Shown here in pieces: positions 33,420 through 42,875 of a stretch of DNA of 64,000 nt (positions are counted from its first letter, which is position 1; each line of letters starts with the position of its first letter). The notes under the pieces were generated by a model. The model was given only the letters and a program-made list of their open reading frames with translations. It did no database searches and had not been told where the DNA came from. Source of the DNA: SAR324 cluster bacterium. Its GTDB lineage: Bacteria > SAR324 > XYD2-FULL-50-16. The position numbers and the translations under genes were made by a program. The stretch spans positions 124,001 to 188,000 of the forward strand of contig JANQGX010000027.1 in the NCBI GenBank assembly GCA_028282885.1, written 5' to 3'.

Positions 33420-33892
33420 GGGCTCTCTTCTTACCTGAATCAAATCCTACGACACCCTCCCCCAACTGTCAGCGATGTCCCCTAAACTGCGGATCGCTGA
33501 TCAGTCTCTATTCATATTTTTACAGAAATTGGTAATCGCAGACACCCTGTACATAATGAGTTCCCAACCTGAAAAACGACTTGGGTACGCTGTCAATCGA
33601 GTTGAAGCTTGAATTTGTCAGATTTAGAGATAATACTCGTGCCTTTATCGATTTGAGGGGTGATGAATTATCAATAATATCAACATTTAATAGTCATGGT
33701 AAACAGAGCCAAGGATGGTACGTTGTTTCTGCTGGGACTACTGCCGGTCGCATTTGCCTGTCGGTCCACAATGCCTTGATCATGCAAATTGCTGTTCCCT
33801 GTTTAGATTTTTTGCCCTTCAGTTAGATTCCTCAACACAACAGCATTGCAGGACCTACTAATCTGTGACTTAGGAAATCTTCACTGATTTAG
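33420..33892. other. Intergenic stretch without a supportable gene
   Basis: 473 bases. A plus-strand open frame near 33581-33826 has no ribosome site and no recognisable protein features, so I do not call it. I see no repeat or RNA gene. Confidence 0.5.
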
Positions 33893-33921
33893 TTGACTTT
33901 CAATCGATAATTGCATATCAA
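33893..33921 (+). promoter_or_regulatory. Sigma-70 promoter of the first peptide ABC operon
   Basis: TTGACT, 17 bases, TATCAA, about 53 bases before the first gene. Five of six -35 bases and four of six -10 bases match consensus. Confidence 0.55.
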
Positions 33922-33973
33922 TTTATCTACAAAGATCTGATAATCTCACGACAACATAAAAAAAGGAGGAGAA

Positions 33974-35557
33974 ATGATGAAGAAACGTTTATGTGTTTTA
34001 GCAACGGCGATGATGGTCGGTATGAGTGGTATTGCCGCCGCCAAAACGTTGAATTGGGCTCGATCTGGTGACAGTTTAACGATGGATCCCCATGCTCAAA
34101 ATGAAGGTCCGACACATACACTGAATCACCAGATTTACGAGCCACTGGTGCTGCGTGATTCCAAGGGAATCATTGAAGCCGGTCTTGCAACTGAGTGGGC
34201 ACCCAGCGCCAGCAACCCGAATGTTTGGGTGTTCAAGCTTCGACAAGGCGTTAAGTTCCACAATGGTGCGGCATTTGACAGTGAAGATGTGGTTTTTTCC
34301 CTGAAGCGAGCAATGTCGGTTAATAGTGACATGAAAGAACTGCTTTCTTCGGTTAAGGAAGTTCGAGCAGTTGGAAAATACACCATTGAAATTGAAACCG
34401 AAGGTCCAAATCCGATCATGGTGAATAACCTGACCAATATGTTTATTATGGATAAAGGTTGGGCCGAAGCCAACAACGCCGTTGACGTACAGGATTTTGA
34501 GGGTGGTGAAGAAACGTTCAGCTCCAGAAACGCTAACGGAACAGGTGCTTATAAACTGATAAGCCGTGAACCTGATGCGAAGACCGTATTGGAAAAATTC
34601 GATGGTTATTGGGGAAAAGGTCAATTCCCTCTGGAAGTAACCAAAGTCGTTTATACGCCGATTCAGAATGCTGCGACTCGTGTGGCTGCCCTGCTTTCGG
34701 GTGAGGTTCATTTCATGCAGGATTTACCTGTTCAGGATCTGGCAAGAGTTGCGAATAAAAGCGGCTTGAAGGTGGAAAAAGCACCTCAAAATCGTGTGAT
34801 TTTCTTCGGACTGAATCAGGGTGATGCCGATCTTAAATCGGATAATGTTTCCGGTAAAAATCCATTTGCAGACAAGCGGGTTCGGCAGGCCATGAATATG
34901 GCAATAAATCGTGCAGCGATTCAAAAAATTGTCATGCGGGATCAATCCATTCCTGCTGGTGTAGCAATGCCTCCCTTTGTAAACGGTTGGACGGAAGCAC
35001 TGGATGCCGTGCCGGCAAATGACATCAAAAAAGCGAAAACCTTAATGGATCAGGCTGGTTATGGTAATGGTTTTTCTGTGACATTGAATTGTCCAAATGA
35101 TCGGTACATAAACGATGAAGCAATCTGCCAGGCAGCTGTCGGCATGATGGCCAAAATTGGAATCAAAGTGAATCTGGATGCAAAACCGAAAGCGCAACAT
35201 TTCCCTCTGATAAACACTCTGGCAACAGATTTTTATATGCTGGGGTGGGGTGTACCGACGTTTGATTCCGAGTATATCTTCAACTATCTGGTTCACACCA
35301 AAGGACCAAAATTTGGATCCTGGAACGGAACTCGATTCTCAAATACAGATGTTGATGCCAAGATCCAGAGTCTCGCCGCAGAAACAAACCTGAAAAAACG
35401 AAATGCTACCATCGCTGAAATCTGGGAAGTGGTGCAGGAAGAAGTTGTCTATCTGCCCATCCATCATCAGGTGTTGAACTGGGGAATGACAGAGGATATT
35501 CAAACTATCGTTCAACCTGAAGATCAGCCAAAGATTAAGTATTTCAGTTACAAATAA
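33974..35557 (+). CDS. Peptide ABC transporter substrate-binding protein (SBP_bac_5), operon 1
   Basis: 527 residues with a signal peptide ending AAA-KTLNW near residue 23. Family 5 features include DSLTMDPHAQNEG, WVFKLRQGVKFHNGAAFDSEDVVFS, NGTGAYKLISREPD and DKRVRQAMNMAINR. It binds oligopeptides, dipeptides or a related solute in the periplasm. AGGAGG lies just upstream; ATG 33977 is an alternative. There is no lipobox. It is first in an SBP-B-C-D-F operon, with an attenuator hairpin before the permeases. Confidence 0.92.
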   Translation: MMKKRLCVLATAMMVGMSGIAAAKTLNWARSGDSLTMDPHAQNEGPTHTLNHQIYEPLVLRDSKGIIEAGLATEWAPSASNPNVWVFKLRQGVKFHNGAAFDSEDVVFSLKRAMSVNSDMKELLSSVKEVRAVGKYTIEIETEGPNPIMVNNLTNMFIMDKGWAEANNAVDVQDFEGGEETFSSRNANGTGAYKLISREPDAKTVLEKFDGYWGKGQFPLEVTKVVYTPIQNAATRVAALLSGEVHFMQDLPVQDLARVANKSGLKVEKAPQNRVIFFGLNQGDADLKSDNVSGKNPFADKRVRQAMNMAINRAAIQKIVMRDQSIPAGVAMPPFVNGWTEALDAVPANDIKKAKTLMDQAGYGNGFSVTLNCPNDRYINDEAICQAAVGMMAKIGIKVNLDAKPKAQHFPLINTLATDFYMLGWGVPTFDSEYIFNYLVHTKGPKFGSWNGTRFSNTDVDAKIQSLAAETNLKKRNATIAEIWEVVQEEVVYLPIHHQVLNWGMTEDIQTIVQPEDQPKIKYFSYK

Positions 35558-35567
35558 ACCTCTGAAT

Positions 35568-35592
35568 AAAGGGGTAGATATTCTACCCCTTT
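35568..35592 (+). terminator. Attenuator between binding protein and permease genes, operon 1
   Basis: AAAGGGGTAGA and TCTACCCCTTT form a perfect 11-bp stem with a 3-base loop, ending in TTTT. Partial termination here would favour excess binding protein over permease. Confidence 0.75.
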
Positions 35593-35671
35593 TGCAAGTC
35601 CTTTTTGGTCAATGGTTAAGCACATCGACCGTCTTGTGATGACTATTTGCTCCTCCTTTTAACAAAATACT

Positions 35672-36661
35672 ATGTTAGCCTTTTCAATCAGGCGCATCTT
35701 TCAGGCAATTGTCGTTTTGGCAGTTGTAGGACTGGTTGCCTTCTCCATGTTTCGATTTGTTGGAGACCCAATCGACAACATGCTTGGACAGGAACGAACC
35801 GATGCTGATATTGTTCGACTGCGTACTCAACTTGGTTTGGATCTACCTTTTCCTATCCAGTATTTAAAATTTCTCCAAGGAGCCGCCCAAGGCAACTTTG
35901 GTGTCAGTTATCGCCAGGGACGCCCTGTTGCCGATATCATTGTTGAAAGAGCCCCAGCGACCCTGGAACTGGCCGCAGTCTCGGTAATCTTTGCCATAGT
36001 AGGTGGAATTGTTTTTGGAATATTCACTGCCATTCAACGAGACGGATTCATTGCCAATGCAATCATGACGTCCTCATTGATTGGTGTATCTTTGCCTACG
36101 TTTCTCATAGGAATATTGCTGATTTACCTGTTTGCGGTGGAACTGAGTTGGCTACCTAGTTTTGGCCGGGGAGAAGTTGTCAAAATAGGCTGGTGGTCGA
36201 CCGGGTTTTTGACAGTATCCGGCTTGAAAGCGATCATACTGCCTTCGATCACCTTGGGATTATATCAAATGACGCTTATCATGCGTTTGGTTCGTTCTGA
36301 AATGCTTGAAGTGTTGCGCCAGGATTATATCCGCTTTGCTTTCGCTCGGGGACTGTCTGATCGGTCAATTCATTTCAAACATGCCTTGAAAAATACATTG
36401 GTACCCGTAATCACAGTCACCGGATTACAGATTGGTGCAATCATCGCCTTTGCGATTATTACGGAAACCGTGTTTCAATGGCCCGGGGTGGGTTTGCTGT
36501 TTATCAATGCTATTCAGTTTGTTGATATCCCCGTTATGGCCACTTATCTTTTACTGGTTTCAGTTATGTTTGTAGTCATCAACCTGGTTGTTGACTTATT
36601 ATACTACGCTGTCGATCCGAGGCTTAGATCCGATGGTGCGGTAAAGGCAGGTCATCAATGA
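35672..36661 (+). CDS. Peptide ABC transporter permease (OppB/DppB type), operon 1
   Basis: 329 residues with six membrane helices. The N-terminal RRIFQAIVVLAVVGLVAFSMFR, the GDP (GDPIDNM) turn and the cytoplasmic EAA-type loop DYIRFAFARGLSDRSIHFKHALKN are typical of the B subunit. It overlaps the next gene by four bases (ATGA), so the two are translationally coupled. It forms the channel with the C subunit. Confidence 0.93.
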   Translation: MLAFSIRRIFQAIVVLAVVGLVAFSMFRFVGDPIDNMLGQERTDADIVRLRTQLGLDLPFPIQYLKFLQGAAQGNFGVSYRQGRPVADIIVERAPATLELAAVSVIFAIVGGIVFGIFTAIQRDGFIANAIMTSSLIGVSLPTFLIGILLIYLFAVELSWLPSFGRGEVVKIGWWSTGFLTVSGLKAIILPSITLGLYQMTLIMRLVRSEMLEVLRQDYIRFAFARGLSDRSIHFKHALKNTLVPVITVTGLQIGAIIAFAIITETVFQWPGVGLLFINAIQFVDIPVMATYLLLVSVMFVVINLVVDLLYYAVDPRLRSDGAVKAGHQ

Positions 36662-37572
36662 GTGGATTGAAACGTTTCTGGCAATCCGATTTGATGTGGT
36701 CGTTTCGCCACTCTCCGGTAGCAATTATTTCATTGCTGGTCACCGTTCTGCTGATATTCACAGCAATATGTGCCCCGTTACTTGCGCCTCATAATCCCTT
36801 TGATCCCGCCACCTTAAACCTGATGAACGGGTTTTCCAGGCCAATGGAACCTAACCAGTTTACCAACGAGGTGTTTCTGATGGGTACGGATGACCAGGGA
36901 CGAGACATGTATTCAACTATCATGTATGGAATGCGTGTATCGTTGTTTGTCGGGTTCATGGCCGTTTTGTTTTCCATGACACTTGGGGTTGTGCTGGGCC
37001 TGCTTGCCGGATATTTGGGAGGTTGGGTCGATATTATCATCATGCGAATCGCTGACATTCAACTGACGTTTCCCTCGATTCTGGTAGCCATGTTGATCTT
37101 CGGGATTGCCAAGGGATTCACGCCCATTGAAATGAGGGAACAAATGGCTATCTGGGTGTTAATTCTTGCCATCGGTCTTTCAGATTGGGTGAAGTTTGCC
37201 CGTGTGGTCCGCGGCGCTACCCTGGTTGAAAAAGCGAAGGAGTACATTCAGGCTGCAAAGCTAATCGATAGGAAGCCCATCGCCATCATGTTGAGCCATA
37301 TTTTGCCCAACGTTCTAAACCCGGTTTTGGTCATTGCAACGATCAGCCTTGCACTTGCCATTATCGCAGAAGCGACCCTTTCTTTTCTCGGTGTTGGAGC
37401 TCCCCCGACGCAACCGTCGTTGGGAACATTAATCCGCATCGGTCAGGATTATCTCTTTTCCGGAGAATGGTGGATTCTGTTTTTTCCAGCAGTAACTCTT
37501 CTTGCCCTTGCATTGTCTGTTAACCTTTTGGGAGACTGGTTACGGGATGCTCTAAATCCGAGGCTGCGTTAA
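36658..37572 (+). CDS. Peptide ABC transporter permease (OppC/DppC type), operon 1
   Basis: 304 residues. It has the C-subunit N-terminal cytoplasmic segment and helix, APHNPFDPATLN, MGTDDQGRDMYSTIMYG, an EAA loop around AKEYIQAAKLIDRKPI, and FLGVGAPPTQPSLGTLI near the end. It pairs with the B permease. Its TAA overlaps the ATG of the next gene by one base. Confidence 0.93.
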   Translation: MSGLKRFWQSDLMWSFRHSPVAIISLLVTVLLIFTAICAPLLAPHNPFDPATLNLMNGFSRPMEPNQFTNEVFLMGTDDQGRDMYSTIMYGMRVSLFVGFMAVLFSMTLGVVLGLLAGYLGGWVDIIIMRIADIQLTFPSILVAMLIFGIAKGFTPIEMREQMAIWVLILAIGLSDWVKFARVVRGATLVEKAKEYIQAAKLIDRKPIAIMLSHILPNVLNPVLVIATISLALAIIAEATLSFLGVGAPPTQPSLGTLIRIGQDYLFSGEWWILFFPAVTLLALALSVNLLGDWLRDALNPRLR

Positions 37573-38552
37573 TGGGTGATACGGTATTATCAGTAAAGGA
37601 TCTGGTTGTTGATATCCCTACCAGAAAAGGGGTTTTAAGACCTGTCGATCGAGTCAGCTTTGATATCAATGAGGGGGAGGTTTTAGGGGTTGTCGGTGAA
37701 AGCGGTGCCGGAAAATCAATGACGGGGAATGCCATAATTGGCCTTTTGGACCCGCCTGCTCATATTGCCAGCGGCGAAATCCTGTTGAAGGGAAGCCCAA
37801 TTCAAAACCTGGAAAAAAAGGAGATGCAGAAGATACGGGGATTTGAAATCGGAATGGTATTTCAGGATCCTCTGACATCTCTCAATCCTTTAATCCCCAT
37901 TGGTGAGCAACTCTCTGAAACCATCCGCAAACATCTACCGGTCGACAAGAAAACGGCAGATAAAAGAGCATTGGCCGCCCTGGATGAAGTTGGAATTCCT
38001 GCGGCAGCCAGTCGCATCAACAATTACCCTCATCAGTTTTCGGGTGGAATGCGGCAGAGGGTTGTCATTGCCCTGGCATTATGCGCTGAACCGTCTCTGG
38101 TCATAGCTGACGAACCAACAACTGCTCTTGACGTATCGGTTCAAGCTCAAATCATCTCGCTTCTTAAACAATTGTGTCGCGAACGGGGTACCGCTGTCAT
38201 GTTGATTACCCACGATATGGGTGTGATTGCAGAAGCCTCAAATCGAGTTGCTGTGATGTATGCAGGCAGACTCGCTGAGTTAGGTTCTGTGGAAAAAGTT
38301 TTAACCACGCCGGAGCAGCCCTACACGCAAGGTTTAATGGCATCAACACCTTTGGCTTCCGAAGGAAAGAAAAGACTAAATCAGATCCCCGGTGCCATGC
38401 CGACGCTTGGAGCGCTCCCAAGTGGATGTGCATTTCATCCACGTTGCGAGTTTGCATATGATAAGTGTCGCGTAGACCCTTACCCGACTTTAAGCGATTG
38501 CAATGGTAGAGCTGCATGCTGGTTGGTAACAGAAAATTCGGAGAAAAGATAA
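37572..38552 (+). CDS. Peptide ABC transporter ATP-binding protein (OppD/DppD type), operon 1
   Basis: 326 residues. Walker A GESGAGKS, Q-loop FQDPLTSLNP, signature FSGGMRQRV, Walker B LVIADEPTTALD and H-loop ITHDMG are complete. The C-terminal oligopeptide extension ends with FHPRCEFAYDKC. It forms a heterodimer with the F-type ATPase encoded next, overlapping by one base. Confidence 0.95.
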   Translation: MGDTVLSVKDLVVDIPTRKGVLRPVDRVSFDINEGEVLGVVGESGAGKSMTGNAIIGLLDPPAHIASGEILLKGSPIQNLEKKEMQKIRGFEIGMVFQDPLTSLNPLIPIGEQLSETIRKHLPVDKKTADKRALAALDEVGIPAAASRINNYPHQFSGGMRQRVVIALALCAEPSLVIADEPTTALDVSVQAQIISLLKQLCRERGTAVMLITHDMGVIAEASNRVAVMYAGRLAELGSVEKVLTTPEQPYTQGLMASTPLASEGKKRLNQIPGAMPTLGALPSGCAFHPRCEFAYDKCRVDPYPTLSDCNGRAACWLVTENSEKR

Positions 38553-39520
38553 TGAGTGCTTTGGTTAAAATTACAAATCTGACCCGAATTTTCGATGTCT
38601 CGAAACCTTGGTTAAACCGGGTAATTGAAAGGTTACCGGTTGCTCTATTAAAGGCGGTATCCGATGTCAGCTTGGACATATCAGAAAAAACGGCCTATGC
38701 ATTGGTCGGCGAAAGTGGATCCGGGAAATCAACAATTGGTAAAATAGTTGTAGGTCTGCAACCCCCTACAGAAGGTTCTGTTGAAATTGAAGGTGTTGAT
38801 CTGGCAAGAGAAAAGGATGAAGCAGTAGTAAAAAAAATCCGTAGTGATATTCAGATGATTTTTCAGGACCCCTTTGCCAGTTTGAATCCACGTTGGCGTG
38901 TAAAAAAGATTATCGAGGAACCGGTTAAAGCAATCGGCGGTAATACTACAGGTGTTGCAGAAAAACTGTTGGAACTGGTTGGCCTGTCAAAAGATGATGC
39001 CAACAAATACCCTCATGAGTTTTCCGGTGGTCAGCGTCAGAGAATCTGCGTGGCCAGGGCGCTGTCTTCTGAACCTAAGTTGATCGTATGCGACGAGCCT
39101 ACATCCGCATTGGACGTTTCCGTACAGGCACAGGTTCTGAATTTAATGAGCGACCTGAAAGATCGACTGGGTCTGACTTATCTGTTTATCAGCCACGATT
39201 TAACTGTTGTTCGGCATATGGCAGATAAAATAGGCGTACTGTACCTGGGTCGTTTAGTAGAGGAAGCTCCGACAGAAGTAATATTCGCAGATCCACAACA
39301 CCCCTATACCCAAATGCTTTTTGATGCAGCTCCGAAACTTGACAGCTTCGGACGTGAGGTCGATCCTCCAAAAGGGGAAATTCCGGATCCAATCAATCCA
39401 CCATCCGGGTGTGCGTATCACCCTCGGTGTCCCAAAGTGATAGACCTTTGCAAATCAGAACGCCCCGAGTTGAAAGAAAATAAAGACCGGCGGGTTGCCT
39501 GCCATCTTGTCCAAAATTGA
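38552..39520 (+). CDS. Peptide ABC transporter ATP-binding protein (OppF/DppF type), operon 1
   Basis: 322 residues starting at the ATG that overlaps the previous stop. It has Walker A GESGSGKS, FQDPFASLNPRW, FSGGQRQRI, LIVCDEPTSALD, a SHDLTVVRHMAD segment and a C-terminal YHPRCPKVIDLC, which is the F-type layout. It is the last gene of operon 1; no clear terminator follows. Confidence 0.95.
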   Translation: MSALVKITNLTRIFDVSKPWLNRVIERLPVALLKAVSDVSLDISEKTAYALVGESGSGKSTIGKIVVGLQPPTEGSVEIEGVDLAREKDEAVVKKIRSDIQMIFQDPFASLNPRWRVKKIIEEPVKAIGGNTTGVAEKLLELVGLSKDDANKYPHEFSGGQRQRICVARALSSEPKLIVCDEPTSALDVSVQAQVLNLMSDLKDRLGLTYLFISHDLTVVRHMADKIGVLYLGRLVEEAPTEVIFADPQHPYTQMLFDAAPKLDSFGREVDPPKGEIPDPINPPSGCAYHPRCPKVIDLCKSERPELKENKDRRVACHLVQN

Positions 39521-39950
39521 GCGACTTCGCCTTTGTCTGTATTCTCCGTCGCCAGGATCGCCAGTTGTTTCCACCCGGTCGTCTCCATACCCGCAGGGAA
39601 CTGATGCGGTCACAGACGTTACATTAGATCCTTCGGTGCCCATATCTGAGTCTTTCCCAACCATTCGCTCAATCATTGCCTTGAAATCGGCATTTCGGTC
39701 AAGAATCGTTTTGCGACAAGCCTTGGTTGTCGCGCCTTGGTATACCGCATAAGAGTATGCAAAACACGCAACTTTTGGCAGTACTGCAATCATCATGACT
39801 CTGTTCTGAAATGGCCGTATCGTAATCTGCATTTTGTGCTGTCAAAGCTTCTGACAAACTTAAGGCAAAGGTGCCACCCAGGGAAACAAAGTCACAGCTA
39901 TCCTTTTGTATCATATAACCGTTGGCAGAACAGGCATGATTTTTATCATT
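39521..39950 (-). pseudogene. Possible decayed gene, unrecognised
   Basis: On the minus strand two overlapping open stretches in different frames read like one protein with a frameshift: first CDFVSLGGTFALSLSEALTA, then ACFAYSYAVYQGATTKACRK. Neither has a good start, and I cannot name the family. Weak evidence: these may be chance open frames. Confidence 0.25.
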
Positions 39951-39984
39951 GGATTCCTCACCTTACTTCTTTCAAAAATCACCC

Positions 39985-40158
39985 TCATAGTTCGGATTTT
40001 AAAACACGGGCATCCTTTTTTCCGCGTTCCTTTTTGAATGACTCGGCCTGGTTTGATATATCTTCCGAAAATTCCTTGTTTGTCTTTAGATTAACGGCTG
40101 AACCATACAGAAGTTCACTTTGCCGGCCTTCATGGAGAATTAATTCTTTATTCCTCAT
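39985..40158 (-). CDS. Possible small ORF of 57 residues
   Basis: ATG to TGA on the minus strand, with a hydrophilic, Lys/Glu-rich product ending KKDARVLKSEL. There is no recognisable ribosome site or family. It sits in a 750-base gap between operon 1 and the DUF2089 gene, which otherwise holds only the possible decayed gene. Low confidence. Confidence 0.25.
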   Translation of the reverse strand: MRNKELILHEGRQSELLYGSAVNLKTNKEFSEDISNQAESFKKERGKKDARVLKSEL

Positions 40159-40272
40159 GAAAATTAATTTCGAATCATAAAAATATTAAAAAAATGAATA
40201 AATGATTTGACTGGATATTAAATAACTTAATAGGGTGAATATAACAACACAATAATTGGATAGCGAGGATTT

Positions 40273-40632
40273 ATGAATGAACCCATCAAGGAGTGTCCTG
40301 TCTGTTCCGGGCAGTTGAGTATCAAGGGATTTGCCTGCAGTAGCTGTGGAACTGAGGTTAGCGGGAAATTCCACTATCCGACGTCATCCCTGGATCTTGA
40401 AGAGGAGCTTGTCGATTTTATCAAGGTTTTCATCTATGCGGAGGGGAGTATCAAGCAATCGGAGAAAATTCTTAACTGTTCCTATCCCAAAATCAAAAAC
40501 CTTTTAAAAAAGACAAAGGCGGCCCTGGGATTGCCAACCGAAAAGGAGCACGCCGCCGATGAAGTTATCGATAAGCTGGACAAGGGCGAGATTGATGTGG
40601 AGGAAGCCCTGGCGATGCTAAAAAACAAATAG
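40273..40632 (+). CDS. DUF2089-family protein
   Basis: 119 residues. The N-terminal zinc ribbon has CPVC and CSSC pairs (residues 8-11 and 22-25). The middle is a helix-turn-helix-like segment (SIKQSEKILNCSYPKIKNLLKKTKAAL). The C-terminus VIDKLDKGEIDVEEALAMLK is the short helical motif that also appears in the next two genes. DUF2089 proteins are thought to be regulators. It ends in TAG and leads a three-gene cluster. Confidence 0.88.
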   Translation: MNEPIKECPVCSGQLSIKGFACSSCGTEVSGKFHYPTSSLDLEEELVDFIKVFIYAEGSIKQSEKILNCSYPKIKNLLKKTKAALGLPTEKEHAADEVIDKLDKGEIDVEEALAMLKNK

Positions 40633-40728
40633 GCAGAGTGTGTATCCGGGAGTTCTTCTATCTATTCGGCGGCTCCCGGTTTTTAGATATGCTGTGAACA
40701 ATCTCAATTGGTTAAGAAGGAGGAGAAA

Positions 40729-41661
40729 ATGAAGTTTAACCTTGAAGGCAAGCAACTGGAATTGGATATATCTTTATCAAAGTCCGGAGTGACGTTTCAG
40801 GAGGGTGATGGTGATTCCCTGGAGCTGGTGTTTTCCGGTTTGAGAAAAAAGACCATTGAAGAGGTCTATCAGATTGGTTTTCGCAACAATCGACTCTATG
40901 TTAAAGAAAAGGGGAGATCCAGACACTCTCCTGTTATCGATGCGGTTTTCAGTACCGCCTTAAGCAGTGATTTGATTCTGATGATGCCCAGGGATGTTTT
41001 ACTTTCGGGAAAGATATCCAGCTTGAAAGGGGATATCAAAGCGGGGCGGCTGGATTTCCGTGGTGAGTTGAAAACAGTCACCGGTCGGATTGAAGTGGAT
41101 GAAATAGAATCAGACGGGTTGAGCGTTCAGAATATTGGCGGGAATACCCGATTTGGTGCCGTCAACGGATATCTGAAGGGTAAGACCGTCGCAGGACGGT
41201 TTACCGTTGAAAAGGGGAAGTTTAAGGATTTAACCGTCAGAGGAGTTTCCGGCGATATCAGAATCTCCGGGGAGTTCGATCTTGAGGATGACGGTGAGAT
41301 CTCCAGTCTTTCCGGAGCCATTCAACTTGATATCAGGGAATTTCTTGGCGATTCTTCGCTCATCCTCAGCACGCTTAGTGGACAGGTGTCAGTAACCGGA
41401 GAATATCCTGAAGACGCAGTTCATATTAAACGACGTATGCCCTTCTTCAAGGATCACGGATTGAAGTCGGTTTTTTCTCCTATGAGAGACATGTGCTCTT
41501 CGTTCTTCTCAAAATCGAAGGATGAAGTCGAGGTAGAGGTGGAATCGGCCGAAGCTGATGAATCCCATGTCAAGATGATTCTGGAGATGCTTTCCCAGGG
41601 GAAAATTTCCGCAGAAGAGGCGGAGAGGCTGATAAAAGCTCTGGAGAAGAAAAGCAGTTAG
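40729..41661 (+). CDS. DUF4097-type beta-helix protein with SHOCT-like C-terminal helix pair
   Basis: 310 residues from the ATG after AGGAGGAG. The body (about 1-245) is a repeated beta pattern (DLILMMPRDVLLSGKISSLKGDI, then LSVQNIGGN and later LTVRGVSGDIRISG) typical of DUF4097/YvlB adhesin-like proteins. The C-terminal 30 residues KMILEMLSQGKISAEEAERLIKAL repeat the motif of its neighbours. There is no signal peptide, so it is probably cytoplasmic or membrane-associated. It ends in TAG. Similar proteins (YvlB, LiaX) function in envelope stress; that role here is by analogy. Confidence 0.78.
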   Translation: MKFNLEGKQLELDISLSKSGVTFQEGDGDSLELVFSGLRKKTIEEVYQIGFRNNRLYVKEKGRSRHSPVIDAVFSTALSSDLILMMPRDVLLSGKISSLKGDIKAGRLDFRGELKTVTGRIEVDEIESDGLSVQNIGGNTRFGAVNGYLKGKTVAGRFTVEKGKFKDLTVRGVSGDIRISGEFDLEDDGEISSLSGAIQLDIREFLGDSSLILSTLSGQVSVTGEYPEDAVHIKRRMPFFKDHGLKSVFSPMRDMCSSFFSKSKDEVEVEVESAEADESHVKMILEMLSQGKISAEEAERLIKALEKKSS

Positions 41662-41972
41662 TGAAATCCATACAGGATCCAATGGTATAACTGGCCGGCA
41701 GAGTCGTATATCGATCAACAGCCGGGAAATAAGTCTCTGCCGGTTCTGTTGGTCGGATATGAATGTGAAATCATCTATTTAAAGAGTCTTAATCGAAAAC
41801 ATGAGCTAAAATTCTGGACATGATCTTTCTAATACTTTTCGGAATAGACTCGGCTATTGTTTGGCTAAATGGTTTTTATTTCATTTTTTTGATTCATCTG
41901 GGGATCATAGCAGACAACTGCTTAAGGTTTTTGAGTTATTAGATTTTAAAAACAGGTAATTGGAGTGTTCAT

Positions 41973-42386
41973 ATGCCGGACAAAGAAAAGATATTGAAAA
42001 TGGTGGCTGAAGGAAAGATCAGCGTTGAAGAAGCAGAGAAACTGTTGCGGGCCATTGGCAGGCAAACTCAGCAACAACAGTCGGATGAATCCCTGGTGGT
42101 GTTGAAGGAACCGGAACGGGGCAAAAAAAAGCTCTCCGGTAAGATTGTCATTGAGATCAAAAGTGCCAAGGGTGAAAATGTTAAAATCAAGCTTCCGCTG
42201 AGACTGGCAAACCTGGGTCTCAATATGATTCCAAAGGATAAGCTGAACGAGTTCAGTAAAGAGGGAATCAATCTTAAAGAGATCATCCATAACATCACTA
42301 ATTTTGTGGACGAAATTGATGACGATATCCTTAATATTACCAGTGCGGGAGGTGACATCGTCAGGATTTATATTCAAAAAACCTGA
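41973..42386 (+). CDS. SHOCT-like/YvlB N-terminal domain protein
   Basis: 137 residues. It begins with KILKMVAEGKISVEEAEKLLRAI, almost the same helix pair that ends the previous protein, followed by a beta-rich region (KIVIEIKSAKGENVKIKLPLRLANLGL) and an acidic end. It starts 311 bases after the DUF4097 gene, with GGAG upstream. It probably interacts with its two neighbours through the shared motif (inference). The gap 41662-41972 contains no gene. Confidence 0.72.
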   Translation: MPDKEKILKMVAEGKISVEEAEKLLRAIGRQTQQQQSDESLVVLKEPERGKKKLSGKIVIEIKSAKGENVKIKLPLRLANLGLNMIPKDKLNEFSKEGINLKEIIHNITNFVDEIDDDILNITSAGGDIVRIYIQKT

Positions 42387-42875
42387 GTGTTTTCCACTTT
42401 CCGTGGTCGTATCCTGCTTCGGGAAGTGGGAAATCCTTCCAAAAATCAACTTCTTCAAATCCGAAATCCCCTCCCTCATCAATCCGGTTTTTGAGTTGAT
42501 CAAAACTCCTCTAATGTAAAAATTAGCCCTGCTAATTCAATGGATTGATAGTGTGAATTCACGCTTCAGACAGCTCAGGGTCGGACTTCCGAAAGATACT
42601 TTTTTAAATTTGTTGGACGGTTCGGAAATCTCGTTAGCAGTTTTAAAAAAGCCAATTCTCTCATTGACATCAATCAACGGTTTTAGGTAGCATCCCTACA
42701 TTCGATAATGAAATCGAATAACCATGATAACAAAATCGAATCATCATTTTCGCGGTTCCGGGAAATGGTTTTTCACATTGGTAGTGGACGGCATTCAGGC
42801 AAAGCTGGTGCTGTTCTAATTGTTTTTATCATGTGTTTTTGGGGGGTAACCTAATAACAAATGAGGAGAGAGCAA
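42387..42875. other. Intergenic region before the second peptide ABC operon, with a TCGAT palindrome
   Basis: 489 bases. ATTCGAT and ATCGAAT flank a 6-base centre at 42700-42719, and another AATCGAAT follows at 42734-42741, resembling a repeated operator. TTGACA at 42664-42669 has no convincing -10 partner. No gene seen. Confidence 0.4.

Noticed and set aside
33581..33826. 81-residue plus-strand open frame in the gap before the first peptide operon
   Set aside because: No ribosome site, no recognisable protein character, and the promoter of operon 1 lies downstream of it.
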